In this document: positions 26,033 through 34,385 of the stretch, piece by piece
How positions within the stretch are numbered: position 1 is the first letter of the stretch
How the letters are laid out: each line of letters opens with the position of its first letter
DNA from: Clostridia bacterium
GTDB taxonomy: Bacteria; Bacillota; Clostridia; Oscillospirales; CAG-272
NCBI GenBank assembly: GCA_017399105.1
Contig: JAFQEJ010000050.1
Location: forward strand, 1-64,000
Direction of reading: 5' to 3'
DNA: 64,000 nt
Program-made: the position numbers and the translations under genes
Notes under the pieces: generated by a model
What the model was told of the DNA's origin: nothing
Databases searched by the model: none
Seen by the model: the letters and a program-made list of their open reading frames with translations, nothing else

Positions 26033-27040
26033 ATGCCGAAATTAACGATTGGAACTTATATCCTTCCATACGGATTGATGCTCGCTCCCATGGCGGGCGT
26101 AACCGATCATGCCTTCCGCCGCATTTGCAAAGAATGCGGCGCTGAATTTACCGTCTCGGAGATGTTATCCTGCGACGCGATTCATTATAAAGATCTAAAA
26201 ACTGCCAAGCTTGCTAAAATCACAAAGGTGCAGGAGCCGATGGCGCTCCAGATTTTCGGCAGTGATCCCGAGATTATGGCTGAGGCGACGGCACAGCTTT
26301 GCAGCAACTCCTACCGTGGATGCGAGAGCGAGATTCGTCCTGCTGCCATCGATATCAATATGGGATGCCCGGTTCCCAAGGTTGCGGGAAACGGAAAGGG
26401 AAGCGCTCTTATGAAGAATCCCGCGCTGGTGGGAGAAATTGTACGGGCGGTCAGTGCGGCTTCCGATCTGCCTGTTACTGTGAAAATTCGTGCAGGCTGG
26501 GATGATGCACACCGAAATGCAGTCGAAATTGCGGAAATTGCCGAAAAAAACGGTGCTGCCATGATCTGCGTCCATGGAAGAACAAGAGAGCAGATGTATC
26601 ATCCTCCGGTTGACCGCGCGATTATTGCCCAGGTCAAGCAAGCCGTTTCCATCCCGGTCATTGGCAACGGCGGCATTATGAGTGGAGAGGATGCTCTTCG
26701 GATGCTTGATGAAACGAAGTGCGACGGTCTGATGATCGCACGCGGAGCTGAGGGGAATCCCTGGATTTTCGGTGAGATCATTGCCGCGATCGATGGGAAG
26801 AAATGGTCACCTCCGACACCTGCCGAGCGGATGCGTGCTGCGATTCGCCAGCTTGATTTTCTGGTTGAGGATAAGGGTGACAAGATCGGCACCATGGAGG
26901 CTCGCAAGCATTTAGCCTGGTACATCAAGGGATTTGACGGAGCACCGGCGCTGCGGGATCGCATTAACCGAACCGAAACCTATCCCGAGATGCGTGCGAT
27001 TGCCGAGGAATTATTGGAAAAAGCAGTCGATCAACTGTAA
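26033..27040 (+). CDS. dusB: tRNA-dihydrouridine synthase (DusB type)
   Basis: 335 residues. FMN barrel with MLAPMAGVTDHAFRRICKECGAE at the start, VSEML, DINMGCPVPKVAGNGKGSALM (the catalytic Cys in the NMGCP motif), VKIRAGWDD, VHGRTREQMY and IGNGGI..GEDALRML. It reduces uridine in the tRNA D-loop with NAD(P)H. A GTG at 26012 is in frame but has no ribosome site; ATG 26033 has GAGG upstream. It sits directly behind rnpB, so two tRNA maturation functions are neighbours. Confidence 0.92.
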   Translation: MPKLTIGTYILPYGLMLAPMAGVTDHAFRRICKECGAEFTVSEMLSCDAIHYKDLKTAKLAKITKVQEPMALQIFGSDPEIMAEATAQLCSNSYRGCESEIRPAAIDINMGCPVPKVAGNGKGSALMKNPALVGEIVRAVSAASDLPVTVKIRAGWDDAHRNAVEIAEIAEKNGAAMICVHGRTREQMYHPPVDRAIIAQVKQAVSIPVIGNGGIMSGEDALRMLDETKCDGLMIARGAEGNPWIFGEIIAAIDGKKWSPPTPAERMRAAIRQLDFLVEDKGDKIGTMEARKHLAWYIKGFDGAPALRDRINRTETYPEMRAIAEELLEKAVDQL

Positions 27041-27043
27041 GAA

Positions 27044-27077
27044 TGATATAAAATATCAATTGATATAAAATATCAAT
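27044..27077. repeat. tandem pair of identical 17-bp near-palindromes
   Basis: TGATATAAAATATCAAT occurs at 27044-27060 and, without a gap, again at 27061-27077. Each copy is itself an inverted repeat (TGATAT / ATATCA around AAA). It lies between the dus stop and the ribosome site of the sigma-factor gene, where it could act as an operator or as part of a promoter. Confidence 0.7.
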
Positions 27078-27095
27078 AGAAAGGAGCGTGCGCCG

Positions 27096-27749
27096 ATGCT
27101 GTGGTTTTTCGCAGTGCACACAGAAGAAAAAGACGAGCCGAAGGCTCCCGTCAAAAGTACCCTGCTGAAATCGGAAGATCTTGTGATCAAGCGGGCAGTA
27201 TCGGGCGATAAGGAAGCCTTCGGCGAGCTGGTCAGGGCTTATGAAAGCATGGTGTACAATACCGCCATGCAGGCGCTCCGCAATGCTGAGGATGCCTATG
27301 ACGTATCACAGGAGGTTTTTATCAAAGCCTGGCGATCGCTCGGCTCCTTCCGCGGCGAGAGTAAATTTTCCACCTGGATTTACCGCATCACCTGCAATCA
27401 GATCAAGGATTATATCCGTGCAAAATCTCGTCATGCTGCAATTTCGCTTTCTGAATATGACAGCGAGGAGGATACCGAAAAGGAAACCGATATCCCCGAC
27501 ACCGACCGCTCGGTGATGCCAGAGGAGGTTTATCTGCGGGATGAGCTGCGCGATACCGTCCGTGAGGCGATTGCAAGCATGTCGGAGGATCACAGGCAGA
27601 TTATTGTTCTGCGCGATATTGAGGGGTATTCTTATGAGGAAATTGCCGAAATGCTGGGGCTCGGGATTGGTACTGTGAAGAGCCGAATCAACCGCGCGAG
27701 AAATGCTGTAAAAGAATTTTTAATAAAGCGGAACATTTTTGGATATTGA
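27096..27749 (+). CDS. ECF-type RNA polymerase sigma factor
   Basis: 217 residues. Region 2 (AFGELVRAYESMVYNTAMQ...DAYDVSQEVFIKAW, FSTWIYRITCNQIKDYIR) binds the -10 element. Region 4 (REAIASMSEDHRQIIVLRDIEGYSYEEIAEMLGLGIGTVKSRINRARN) is the helix-turn-helix for the -35. They are linked by an acidic spacer and there is no region 3, as in ECF sigmas of the SigW group. AAAGGAG precedes ATG 27096. The next gene encodes a zinc-finger membrane anti-sigma, so this is a signal-responsive pair. The target promoters are unknown. Confidence 0.9.
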   Translation: MLWFFAVHTEEKDEPKAPVKSTLLKSEDLVIKRAVSGDKEAFGELVRAYESMVYNTAMQALRNAEDAYDVSQEVFIKAWRSLGSFRGESKFSTWIYRITCNQIKDYIRAKSRHAAISLSEYDSEEDTEKETDIPDTDRSVMPEEVYLRDELRDTVREAIASMSEDHRQIIVLRDIEGYSYEEIAEMLGLGIGTVKSRINRARNAVKEFLIKRNIFGY

Positions 27750-27810
27750 TCGTCAAAAGAAACAACAGGAAGATTTAAGAAATATGTAAGAGATCCAAGG
27801 AGGTGAATAT

Positions 27811-28953
27811 ATGGCAGACAAAGTGACAGGCGATTTATGTCAAAAAGCCCGTGAGCTCATGTTCGATTATGCCGATGGGACGCTGAGCGAAAAGGATGCC
27901 GCGTGGCTGGAAGCACACATAACCTCCTGCCCCGATTGTGCAGCCGAGCTTGCCGGGTGCCGTGAAACGCTGAAGCTGATCAAAGCCAGCCGATATGAAG
28001 CACCCTTCAGCATTACAGACGCTGTGATGAATAAAATAGAAAAGGAAGAGGTTAAGAGTCCTCTCGCCTCTGCCTTTACAGGATTCTTTAAAAAGAAGAA
28101 TTTTGCCCGTTACGGTACGATTGCCGCGGCGCTGGTTTTGGTGGCTGTGGTTGTTCTCAATCATGATGCCATTTTCAGAATGACAAGAGGGCTGACCTCA
28201 TCAAACGAAGCGGCAGATGCTGCCGAGGCAAATTACCGTGCTGCGCAGGATATGGCTGCCTATTCTTATACCGCAGTCGGAGAGACCGGGGTGGATGAAA
28301 CCGTTCAGCATGTGGAGACGGTAGCCGGTATGATGATGGCTTCGCCGACTGCATCGGGTACGGGCAGTGCCACAACTGAGGCTGAAACAGAAGCTGTACA
28401 AGAGGAAGTGAAGAGCACTTCAAAGCGCTACGGTGATTCGGGCAGTGATACTGAAGCATCTGCGGCACCGGTGCAGCCTTCAAACAACAGTGCCGATACA
28501 TTTCCCGAAACAGGTGCAGTTCCCGAGATCAAGGAAGGTGAAGATTCACCTGCTCCCAAGGAGAGCGTTGAAGAGGGACATGACGCAGACAGCGCGCCTG
28601 TAGTCGATTCGCAGGATGACGAGCTGTACCGCGAGATAGAAACCAGCGTGAATTTACCGGAAGAGGATATTATTCTGTATTATGACACACCGGCAGAGTA
28701 CTATGGCAATATCATTGCGTACCTGAATGTGAGCGATGTGAATTCGGTTATGTCGGTGCTGGGACTGACCGAGTACAAAACACTGGAAAACGAGGATGGC
28801 AGTGAGAGTATCCTCTGTGTATACACGCTGAGTGAGCGCGATGATATTATCGATTTTCTGCGGCTGACCAATATCAATTATGCTGTGCATTACAACGAAA
28901 ACGAGCTTTCGGTAACCGAGACGAACTATATTGTATTAAACGAAATCAAATAA
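27811..28953 (+). CDS. zinc-finger membrane anti-sigma factor
   Basis: 380 residues. The N-terminal domain carries the HxxxCxxC zinc-binding motif (LEAHITSCPDCAAEL) of ZAS anti-sigma factors, which hold the sigma at the membrane. One membrane segment lies at about residues 97-117. The outer part has a low-complexity Glu/Ala/Thr/Ser-rich stretch (about 130-260) and a compact C-terminal domain of about 110 residues that may sense the signal. AAGGAGG stands before the ATG. It is 61 bases behind the sigma gene. Confidence 0.88.
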   Translation: MADKVTGDLCQKARELMFDYADGTLSEKDAAWLEAHITSCPDCAAELAGCRETLKLIKASRYEAPFSITDAVMNKIEKEEVKSPLASAFTGFFKKKNFARYGTIAAALVLVAVVVLNHDAIFRMTRGLTSSNEAADAAEANYRAAQDMAAYSYTAVGETGVDETVQHVETVAGMMMASPTASGTGSATTEAETEAVQEEVKSTSKRYGDSGSDTEASAAPVQPSNNSADTFPETGAVPEIKEGEDSPAPKESVEEGHDADSAPVVDSQDDELYREIETSVNLPEEDIILYYDTPAEYYGNIIAYLNVSDVNSVMSVLGLTEYKTLENEDGSESILCVYTLSERDDIIDFLRLTNINYAVHYNENELSVTETNYIVLNEIK

Positions 28954-28960
28954 AAAAACT

Positions 28961-28996
28961 GCACCTCAGTGATCAAATACCGGGGTGCGATTTTTA
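28961..28996. terminator. bidirectional terminator between the anti-sigma gene and topB
   Basis: Stem GCACCTC (28961-28967) with GGGGTGC (28982-28988), T-run on the plus side at 28990-28994 and, on the minus strand, a run of T just beyond the stem (28953-28959 complement). It serves both converging genes. Confidence 0.8.
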
Positions 28997-29001
28997 TGTG
29001 C

Positions 29002-31188
29002 TTAAAACTTAAATACCGTTTTATCGCCTTCAAGCTGCAGATATGCATCAAAGGTGCGTCCGGTTTTCGGTGAAACGAATCCGCGCAGAAGCTCGGTTTT
29101 GCCGGCAATCAGAAGCAGGGCGGCTTCTTCCTTGGTAATCACTCTGCTGCAGATGGGAGAGCCGATCTTAAGCTTGCATCCCTCTTTGTAACCGCTGCAC
29201 TGATAGCCGTAGCGTCCGCGGACAACATCCTTACCGCAGAGGGGGCATTTACCGATTTTATCGCCGATGAAGCCATCGCTTACCACGGTAGCCTCACGCT
29301 CAAAAATAGCATCGATTTCGGTCTGTGCAATGGCGAGACTGCGGTTGATCGAAATTTCACCTCGGAAGACCTGCTTCAGCGAGCGTCCGACCTCGGCGGT
29401 TTTGTATTTATTCATGCCGATTCCCAGGCGTGACAGCGATTCGATCAGATAACAGCCGTCGGGGAGGATGGTATAGACATCCTTTTTCAGTTGGATATAG
29501 CCGCTCTTACGGGCATTGTCGATGATGCCTGTGCGGGTTGCTTCGGTGCCCAGCTCCAGACCCTCGAACATGGCTCTGTATTCGGCAGCATCGTTTTCTT
29601 CGGTATCGTCATCCGACGTTTTATTCGCATCGGCAGCCTTATTTGCATCGGCAGCCTTATTTACATCGGCAGCCTTATTTACATCGGCAAGTTCTTCTCG
29701 GAAGGGATTCTTGAGGTAATTATTCAGCGTTTCAATGGTATAATGCTTTGGCGGAGAGGTTTCCTTTTCGGTTGGCTTAAAATTGATCTCCACCTTGTCG
29801 CCCTTTTTCAGCTTGGGGAGAACCTTATCGTGGCCGCTGTATGTGTCATACTTTGTCCATCCCGGCTCGAGGATTACATTGCCTTTCAGCGAGAAGGATT
29901 CAAGGACACCGGTCGTTTCATTGCCGACATCGATGACGAGTTCGCTTTTTTGTATTGTGCAGGGCTCGGCACAGAAAACGGCAACAAAGCGACGCAGGAT
30001 CGCGCCGTAAACTTTAGCTTCATTTTCGCTGAGTCTGCTCTTGTCGGGGATTTTTGCGGTCGGTGTCAGCGCGGAATGGGATTCGATTTTGGAATCGTCA
30101 AAAATAGTTTTGGCATCCTTGAATTCGACCGGATAGCCCATGCCGGCTACCTTTGACAGAATGCCGCGTACCTTGTCCTTTTCGGCGGTGGCGAGATATT
30201 CCGAGTTGGTACGGGGATAGGTTACATAGCCTTCTTCATAAAGCTTCTGAACGGTGGCAAGGCTGTCTGCCATCGACATCTTATAGGTTTTGCCCAGCAT
30301 ATTCTGAAGCTTGCTCAGCGAATAGAGCTTGCCCGGCTTGAGGGTATCTTTTTTATTTTTGACCGATGTGACATGAGCACCGGCTTGGTTGTAGCTCTGG
30401 CAGAGGGTTTCCGCAGCTGCTTTTTGATTGGCGTCAAATTTTTTCTTGGAGGTCAGTTCGACCTCTTCGCCGTTGGTTTTCTCCTTGCTGACCGGGGCAT
30501 AGTAAATCTCCGGCTTGAAGTTTTTGATCGCCATGTCGCGGTCATATATCGCCTTTACGATGGGCACAATCACCCGTCCTACCCGGAGCAGCGTGCCGCA
30601 CTTCAGCGTTGCATATCTGGTCAGATTCACGCCGTAGAGCCAGTCGATGAAGGTTCGGGCATACCCCTCGTAGGCAAGCAGATCGTACTCCTTTTCATCG
30701 GGGGGAGAGACCAGCGCTGCACGGATAGTTTCGGCGGTCTGATCGGGCATCCAGAGACGTTTGAGCTGCTTCTGCTGTTTTTCCTCGGGGGTTAGTGCAT
30801 GGTCAATGATGATGCGTACGATGATTTCGCCTTCGCGGTCAGAGTCTCCCGCGTTGATGATGGTGTCCACATCGGGACGGCGGCAGAGTGCTTTGATGAT
30901 CTCGAACTGACGGTTGATTCCCGCGTCCGGCTTGCCGTTGTCTCCCATACGCAGCTCGAATTGATACTTGCGGGGAAAGCAGGGCAGATTCGCCATTGTC
31001 CAGCCTTTTGCTCCCTCGGGTGCGGGATTATAGGTTTCAATGCTGCATAATGAGAAGAGATGGCCGAATCCCCAGGTGACGATATATCCGCCGCCCTCAA
31101 AATAGCCCTGTCCCTTCTTCATGGTGTCGGAGATCGCCGCTGAAATGTTGCGGGCGAGACTTGGCTTTTCTGCTATGATCAGCTTCAT
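29002..31188 (-). CDS. topB: DNA topoisomerase III
   Basis: 728 residues. TOPRIM domain at the N-terminus (LIIAEKPSLARNI and INAGDSDREGEII), then the type IA core with the catalytic tyrosine in GYVTYPRTNSEY (Tyr324), and a C-terminal four-cysteine motif (CPLCGKDVVRGRYGYQC...C) plus the topo III terminal element. It relaxes and decatenates DNA through single-strand passage. A low-complexity insertion of Asn-Lys-Ala-Ala-Asp units lies near residues 500-525, encoded by an 18-bp tandem repeat. Its ATG overlaps the end of the ribokinase gene, so it is the third gene of a deoC-rbsK-topB operon. Confidence 0.92.
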   Translation of the reverse strand: MKLIIAEKPSLARNISAAISDTMKKGQGYFEGGGYIVTWGFGHLFSLCSIETYNPAPEGAKGWTMANLPCFPRKYQFELRMGDNGKPDAGINRQFEIIKALCRRPDVDTIINAGDSDREGEIIVRIIIDHALTPEEKQQKQLKRLWMPDQTAETIRAALVSPPDEKEYDLLAYEGYARTFIDWLYGVNLTRYATLKCGTLLRVGRVIVPIVKAIYDRDMAIKNFKPEIYYAPVSKEKTNGEEVELTSKKKFDANQKAAAETLCQSYNQAGAHVTSVKNKKDTLKPGKLYSLSKLQNMLGKTYKMSMADSLATVQKLYEEGYVTYPRTNSEYLATAEKDKVRGILSKVAGMGYPVEFKDAKTIFDDSKIESHSALTPTAKIPDKSRLSENEAKVYGAILRRFVAVFCAEPCTIQKSELVIDVGNETTGVLESFSLKGNVILEPGWTKYDTYSGHDKVLPKLKKGDKVEINFKPTEKETSPPKHYTIETLNNYLKNPFREELADVNKAADVNKAADANKAADANKTSDDDTEENDAAEYRAMFEGLELGTEATRTGIIDNARKSGYIQLKKDVYTILPDGCYLIESLSRLGIGMNKYKTAEVGRSLKQVFRGEISINRSLAIAQTEIDAIFEREATVVSDGFIGDKIGKCPLCGKDVVRGRYGYQCSGYKEGCKLKIGSPICSRVITKEEAALLLIAGKTELLRGFVSPKTGRTFDAYLQLEGDKTVFKF
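29621..29692 (-). repeat. 18-bp tandem repeat inside topB
   Basis: Three full units and one nearly full unit of an 18-bp sequence (starting TTATT and ending CGGCAGCC on the plus strand). They keep frame, adding six residues per unit to an acidic loop of topoisomerase III. Copy number is likely to vary between strains. Confidence 0.85.
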
Positions 31189-32138
31189 GATTCCTTTGTT
31201 CCATAGAAGGAGGCATAAAGGGCGTCAATCTCCTCACGTTTTGCCATGGCGGGAGCTGCACCGGCTCTGGTTACCGAGATGGCGGCTGTACAGTTGGCAA
31301 ATTCCAGCGCGGTTTTGATATCCTTTCCCTCGGAGAGTGCGACACAGAGACCACCGTTGAAGGAATCACCCGCACCGGTTGTATCAACTGCTTTCATCAC
31401 GGGAGGGGGAACGAGCAGTTCATGTTCGCTGTCCTTGTAATACACACCCTTTTTGCCCAGCGTGATGATGACATGCTTTACGCCGAGGTTTTCCATCAAT
31501 TTATTGGCGGCTTTGGAAGCACTGACTTCATCGGTTACCTTAATGCCGCTGAAATATTCGGCTTCGGTTTCATTGGGGGTGAAATAATCGACGCCGTCAA
31601 AAAGCCCGTCGGGAACGCTTTGGAAGGGGGCGGGATTGAGTACCACGGGGACATGATGCTTATTTGCTGCTTCGATCAGCGCGCGCACCGATTCAAAGCT
31701 GGATTCAAGCTGAGTCAGTACGATATCCGAGCCTGCGATTTCATCCTCAGCGGCAAGCACTTCGGCAGCGGTAATCCTTTCGTTGGCACCCTTGAGGATG
31801 ATGATTTTATTTTCACCGCTGACCGAGCTGACCTCGATGATGGCTGAGCCTGTTCCCACATCATCGGCGATGGCAAGATACTTTTCGCTCATTCCCTCTG
31901 CTCTGAAGTGATCGAGCGCAACAGAACTCAAAAAATCTCTGCCGATTTTGGCTACCATGATGACCTCACCGCCTGCTCTTGATGCGGCGGTCGCCTGATT
32001 GAGACCTTTGCCGCCGGGACCGAACTGCAGTCTGTCACCGACAACCGTTTCACCGTCTACGGGAAAGTGCGGAGTAAATGCGGTCATATCTACGTTGATG
32101 CTGCCAACCACTGTGATTTTTGCTCTGTTATTTTTCAT
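31185..32138 (-). CDS. rbsK: ribokinase (PfkB family)
   Basis: 317 residues. The N-terminal PfkB signature (VVGSINVDMTAFTPHFP, GPGGKGLNQATAASRAGG) binds the sugar and the C-terminal DTTGAGDSFNGGLCVAL has the catalytic Asp and the anion hole. It phosphorylates ribose (or deoxyribose) with ATP. ATG 32138 follows GGAGGAATAC within the end of deoC, giving an 11-bp gene overlap. Pairing with deoC suggests that it may feed the deoxyribose-phosphate aldolase, so a deoxyribokinase role is possible. Confidence 0.9.
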   Translation of the reverse strand: MKNNRAKITVVGSINVDMTAFTPHFPVDGETVVGDRLQFGPGGKGLNQATAASRAGGEVIMVAKIGRDFLSSVALDHFRAEGMSEKYLAIADDVGTGSAIIEVSSVSGENKIIILKGANERITAAEVLAAEDEIAGSDIVLTQLESSFESVRALIEAANKHHVPVVLNPAPFQSVPDGLFDGVDYFTPNETEAEYFSGIKVTDEVSASKAANKLMENLGVKHVIITLGKKGVYYKDSEHELLVPPPVMKAVDTTGAGDSFNGGLCVALSEGKDIKTALEFANCTAAISVTRAGAAPAMAKREEIDALYASFYGTKES

Positions 32139-32790
32139 TGCTGTATTCCTCCATGATTTTTGCTCCTGCAGAAGTGCCAAGACGGTCTGCGCCTGCTTCG
32201 ATCAGGGTGAGGGCGGTTTTCAGATCGCGGATGCCGGCTGAGGCTTTGATTTTGACATTGGAAGATGCATTCGCGCGCATGATTTTCACATCCTCGACCT
32301 TGGCGATGCCTTCGTTGAAGCCGGTGCAGGTCTTAACAAAATGTGCACCCGCCGCGCAGGAAAGCTTTGTGGCTGCGGCAATCTCCTCGGGGGTCAGATA
32401 AAAGGTTTCGATGATAACCTTCACGCACTTTCCTTTTGCTGCTTTGACCACTGCTGCAATGTCATCGCGAACAAAATCAACATTGCCTGCCTTCAGCGCG
32501 CCGATGTTGATGACCATGTCAAATTCATCGCATCCGTCGGTGTAAGCCTGCTCAACCTCGGCTGCCTTGATGGCTGTGGTGTTGGCACCGAGGGGGAATC
32601 CGATGACGGTGCAGACCTTGACATCGCATCCTTCAAGCAGTTTTGCGGCGAGTGCAACATGGCAGGGATTGATGCACACACTGGCGAAATTATATGCTTT
32701 CGCTTCTGCACAGAGCTTTTCGATATCAGCCGCGGAAGCGAAGGGCTTGAGCTGGGTGTGATCGATATATTTATTGAGCTTGGCAATCAT
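32128..32790 (-). CDS. deoC: deoxyribose-phosphate aldolase
   Basis: 220 residues, standard length. IDHTQLKP at the start, VCTVIGFPLGANTT, EFDMVINIGALKAG (Asp of the catalytic relay), HFVKTCTGF and VKIKASAGIRD hold the Schiff-base and second lysines. It splits 2-deoxyribose-5-phosphate to acetaldehyde and glyceraldehyde-3-phosphate in nucleoside salvage. ATG 32790 has GGAGG upstream; the longer frame starts without a ribosome site. First gene of the deoC-rbsK-topB operon. Confidence 0.94.
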   Translation of the reverse strand: MIAKLNKYIDHTQLKPFASAADIEKLCAEAKAYNFASVCINPCHVALAAKLLEGCDVKVCTVIGFPLGANTTAIKAAEVEQAYTDGCDEFDMVINIGALKAGNVDFVRDDIAAVVKAAKGKCVKVIIETFYLTPEEIAAATKLSCAAGAHFVKTCTGFNEGIAKVEDVKIMRANASSNVKIKASAGIRDLKTALTLIEAGADRLGTSAGAKIMEEYSNEK

Positions 32791-32822
32791 TTCAAACCTC
32801 CATATAACAGGATCTTTTTTAT

Positions 32823-32851
32823 AGTATACCATATTCGATCGCTTATTTCAA
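32823..32851 (-). promoter_or_regulatory. sigma-A promoter for deoC-rbsK-topB
   Basis: Minus strand TTGAAA (32846-32851), 17 bases, TATACT (32823-32828), 32 bases from ATG 32790. Confidence 0.75.
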
Positions 32852-32908
32852 GAAAAAAACGAACCTATGTTGTGCAGATTCGATCATAATGAGTGGAGAG
32901 AAACAGAA

Positions 32909-32935
32909 AGAAGCAGAGTGCATTGCTCTGCTTCT
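32909..32935 (-). terminator. terminator after the lipoprotein gene
   Basis: A perfect 10-bp stem (AGAAGCAGAG 32909-32918 with CTCTGCTTCT 32926-32935) just behind the stop of the gene at 32943, with a T-rich stretch on the minus-strand side. Confidence 0.7.
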
Positions 32936-32942
32936 CAGATAA

Positions 32943-34151
32943 TTAATGGAATTCCGGCAGGGGATAAGCTGTATACTCTCCGCTTTGGGGGTCAAATATG
33001 ATCTTGCCGTATTCGGTGGGATAGTCATACCATCCGTCGTTGTCGGGATCAAGGGGATTGTTGTAGTCAACATTCCTGTAATCGATGACAATCCGCCCGT
33101 TGATGCATTCAATGCCGACACGGTCCAGCGTATACCCGGGCAGCTCGAGGAAGATGCGTTCCTCGCAGGATTCGGGGTCGAACTCCCAAATGATGCCGCC
33201 GCTGGCATTGTAGCGCTCTTTGCTGTTGTCGTTCAGGTCGATACCGAGAAGCGGAGGATTTTCAACGATCTTCGCGTAATAAAGCTTTCCTTCATACTGC
33301 GCGAAATAGCTGTCCGAAAAGTTCTCGTTGATGGTTTTGTCCTCATCTTTCTTCAAATCGTAGCGGTGCAGGATAACATGATCGGTATTGAGCACTTCTT
33401 TGCCGTTTGATTCTTTTTTGCCATATTCGCCCCAGATGAAGTAACGTCCGTCAAAGATGTCGGTATAAACAATGGCGATGCAGTCGGCGGTAAAATGCAC
33501 CTGCTTGTCGCTGCCGTCTTCTTTGGTGCTGTAGTAGGCGGTAGGATATCCCTTTGTGTTGCTGTCGTCGTAATAGTAATAACGATTGTCGTAAATGAAG
33601 GAGGGAGCTTCGGTATTGTTGGGGAGTTTGGTAACCTTTCCCGAGACAAGATCGACCGAGACGGTATGCTCAGTATCCTCCTGATCACGCGTTGTTACAA
33701 AGAACAGATTCTCGCCGAAACGGTAACCACCGCCTGTTAACTCATATTCATATAAAACTGCGGTTTTGGTATTTATCGGATCATACGAGCAGACTCTTGC
33801 CCGATAAGCGCTTGGGATTGTGCTTGTATCATGATAGCGGCTGAGAAAATATACCATGCCGTTATAAACATGAATCCTCTCCACATCGGCGAAAGGACAG
33901 TCATCCTCTTTTACATGGCGGCAGAGTGGATCGGCGCAGAGGGGCGTGACACTGCCGGTCAGTGTGTTGAAGCGGGAAAGGATGGGGGGTGAGCCATAAT
34001 TGATTGTGCCGCCCGATTCGGTGGTAACGGTTACGCTGTCACCGATGACACGGATATACTGATAGATGCTGTCATTGATAGCAGCATTTTCACTGCTGCA
34101 GGAGAACAGGGTACAGGCAAGGAGAATAATAATTATCATGCTTCGTTTCAT
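32943..34151 (-). CDS. surface lipoprotein, beta-propeller-like, function unknown
   Basis: 402 residues. The signal peptide ends in LFSCSS, a lipobox, so the protein should be lipid-anchored outside. The remainder is beta-rich with recurring units of the form hydrophobic strand, YY or YF, turn and Asp-Gly. Examples are IHVYNGMVYFLSRY, GENLFFVTT, YDNRYYYYDDSN, YEGKLYYAK and CINGRIVIDY, as expected for a propeller of the kind seen in DUF5050-type proteins. A short CADPLCRH-x6-C motif near residue 75 could bind metal or form disulfides. It has its own promoter and terminator, and no partner gene points to a function. Confidence 0.7.
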   Translation of the reverse strand: MKRSMIIIILLACTLFSCSSENAAINDSIYQYIRVIGDSVTVTTESGGTINYGSPPILSRFNTLTGSVTPLCADPLCRHVKEDDCPFADVERIHVYNGMVYFLSRYHDTSTIPSAYRARVCSYDPINTKTAVLYEYELTGGGYRFGENLFFVTTRDQEDTEHTVSVDLVSGKVTKLPNNTEAPSFIYDNRYYYYDDSNTKGYPTAYYSTKEDGSDKQVHFTADCIAIVYTDIFDGRYFIWGEYGKKESNGKEVLNTDHVILHRYDLKKDEDKTINENFSDSYFAQYEGKLYYAKIVENPPLLGIDLNDNSKERYNASGGIIWEFDPESCEERIFLELPGYTLDRVGIECINGRIVIDYRNVDYNNPLDPDNDGWYDYPTEYGKIIFDPQSGEYTAYPLPEFH

Positions 34152-34198
34152 GATACACCTCCATGTTGTATAGAATGTAATGTTGTAGAGCTGATATT

Positions 34199-34227
34199 AT
34201 AATATCACAATATTGTACACATGTCAA
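34199..34227 (-). promoter_or_regulatory. sigma-A promoter for the lipoprotein gene
   Basis: Minus strand TTGACA (34222-34227), 17 bases, TATTAT (34199-34204), about 48 bases ahead of ATG 34151. Confidence 0.8.
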
Positions 34228-34356
34228 GGTGTGGTGCGAAATTTATTAAATTTTTAATCATGTAATTAGTAAATCGCCCGGCTGCGATCTGTTCGGAGCT
34301 GATACAAGTGGTGGAAATATGGGTTGTTTCAGTAGTTTTATTATAAAATCATAAAA

Positions 34357-34385
34357 ATGAGTCTGTCAATTTCTGACAGACTCAT
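34357..34385 (-). terminator. terminator overlapping the stop codon of the glycosyltransferase gene
   Basis: A perfect 12-bp stem (34357-34368 with 34374-34385) with T-rich sequence downstream on the minus strand. The stop codon (34366-34368) is within the distal arm, so the last codons form the proximal arm. Confidence 0.8.

Noticed and set aside
29621..29692. CRISPR-like repeat
   Set aside because: The 18-bp units abut without spacers and keep the topB reading frame, so this is a coding minisatellite.
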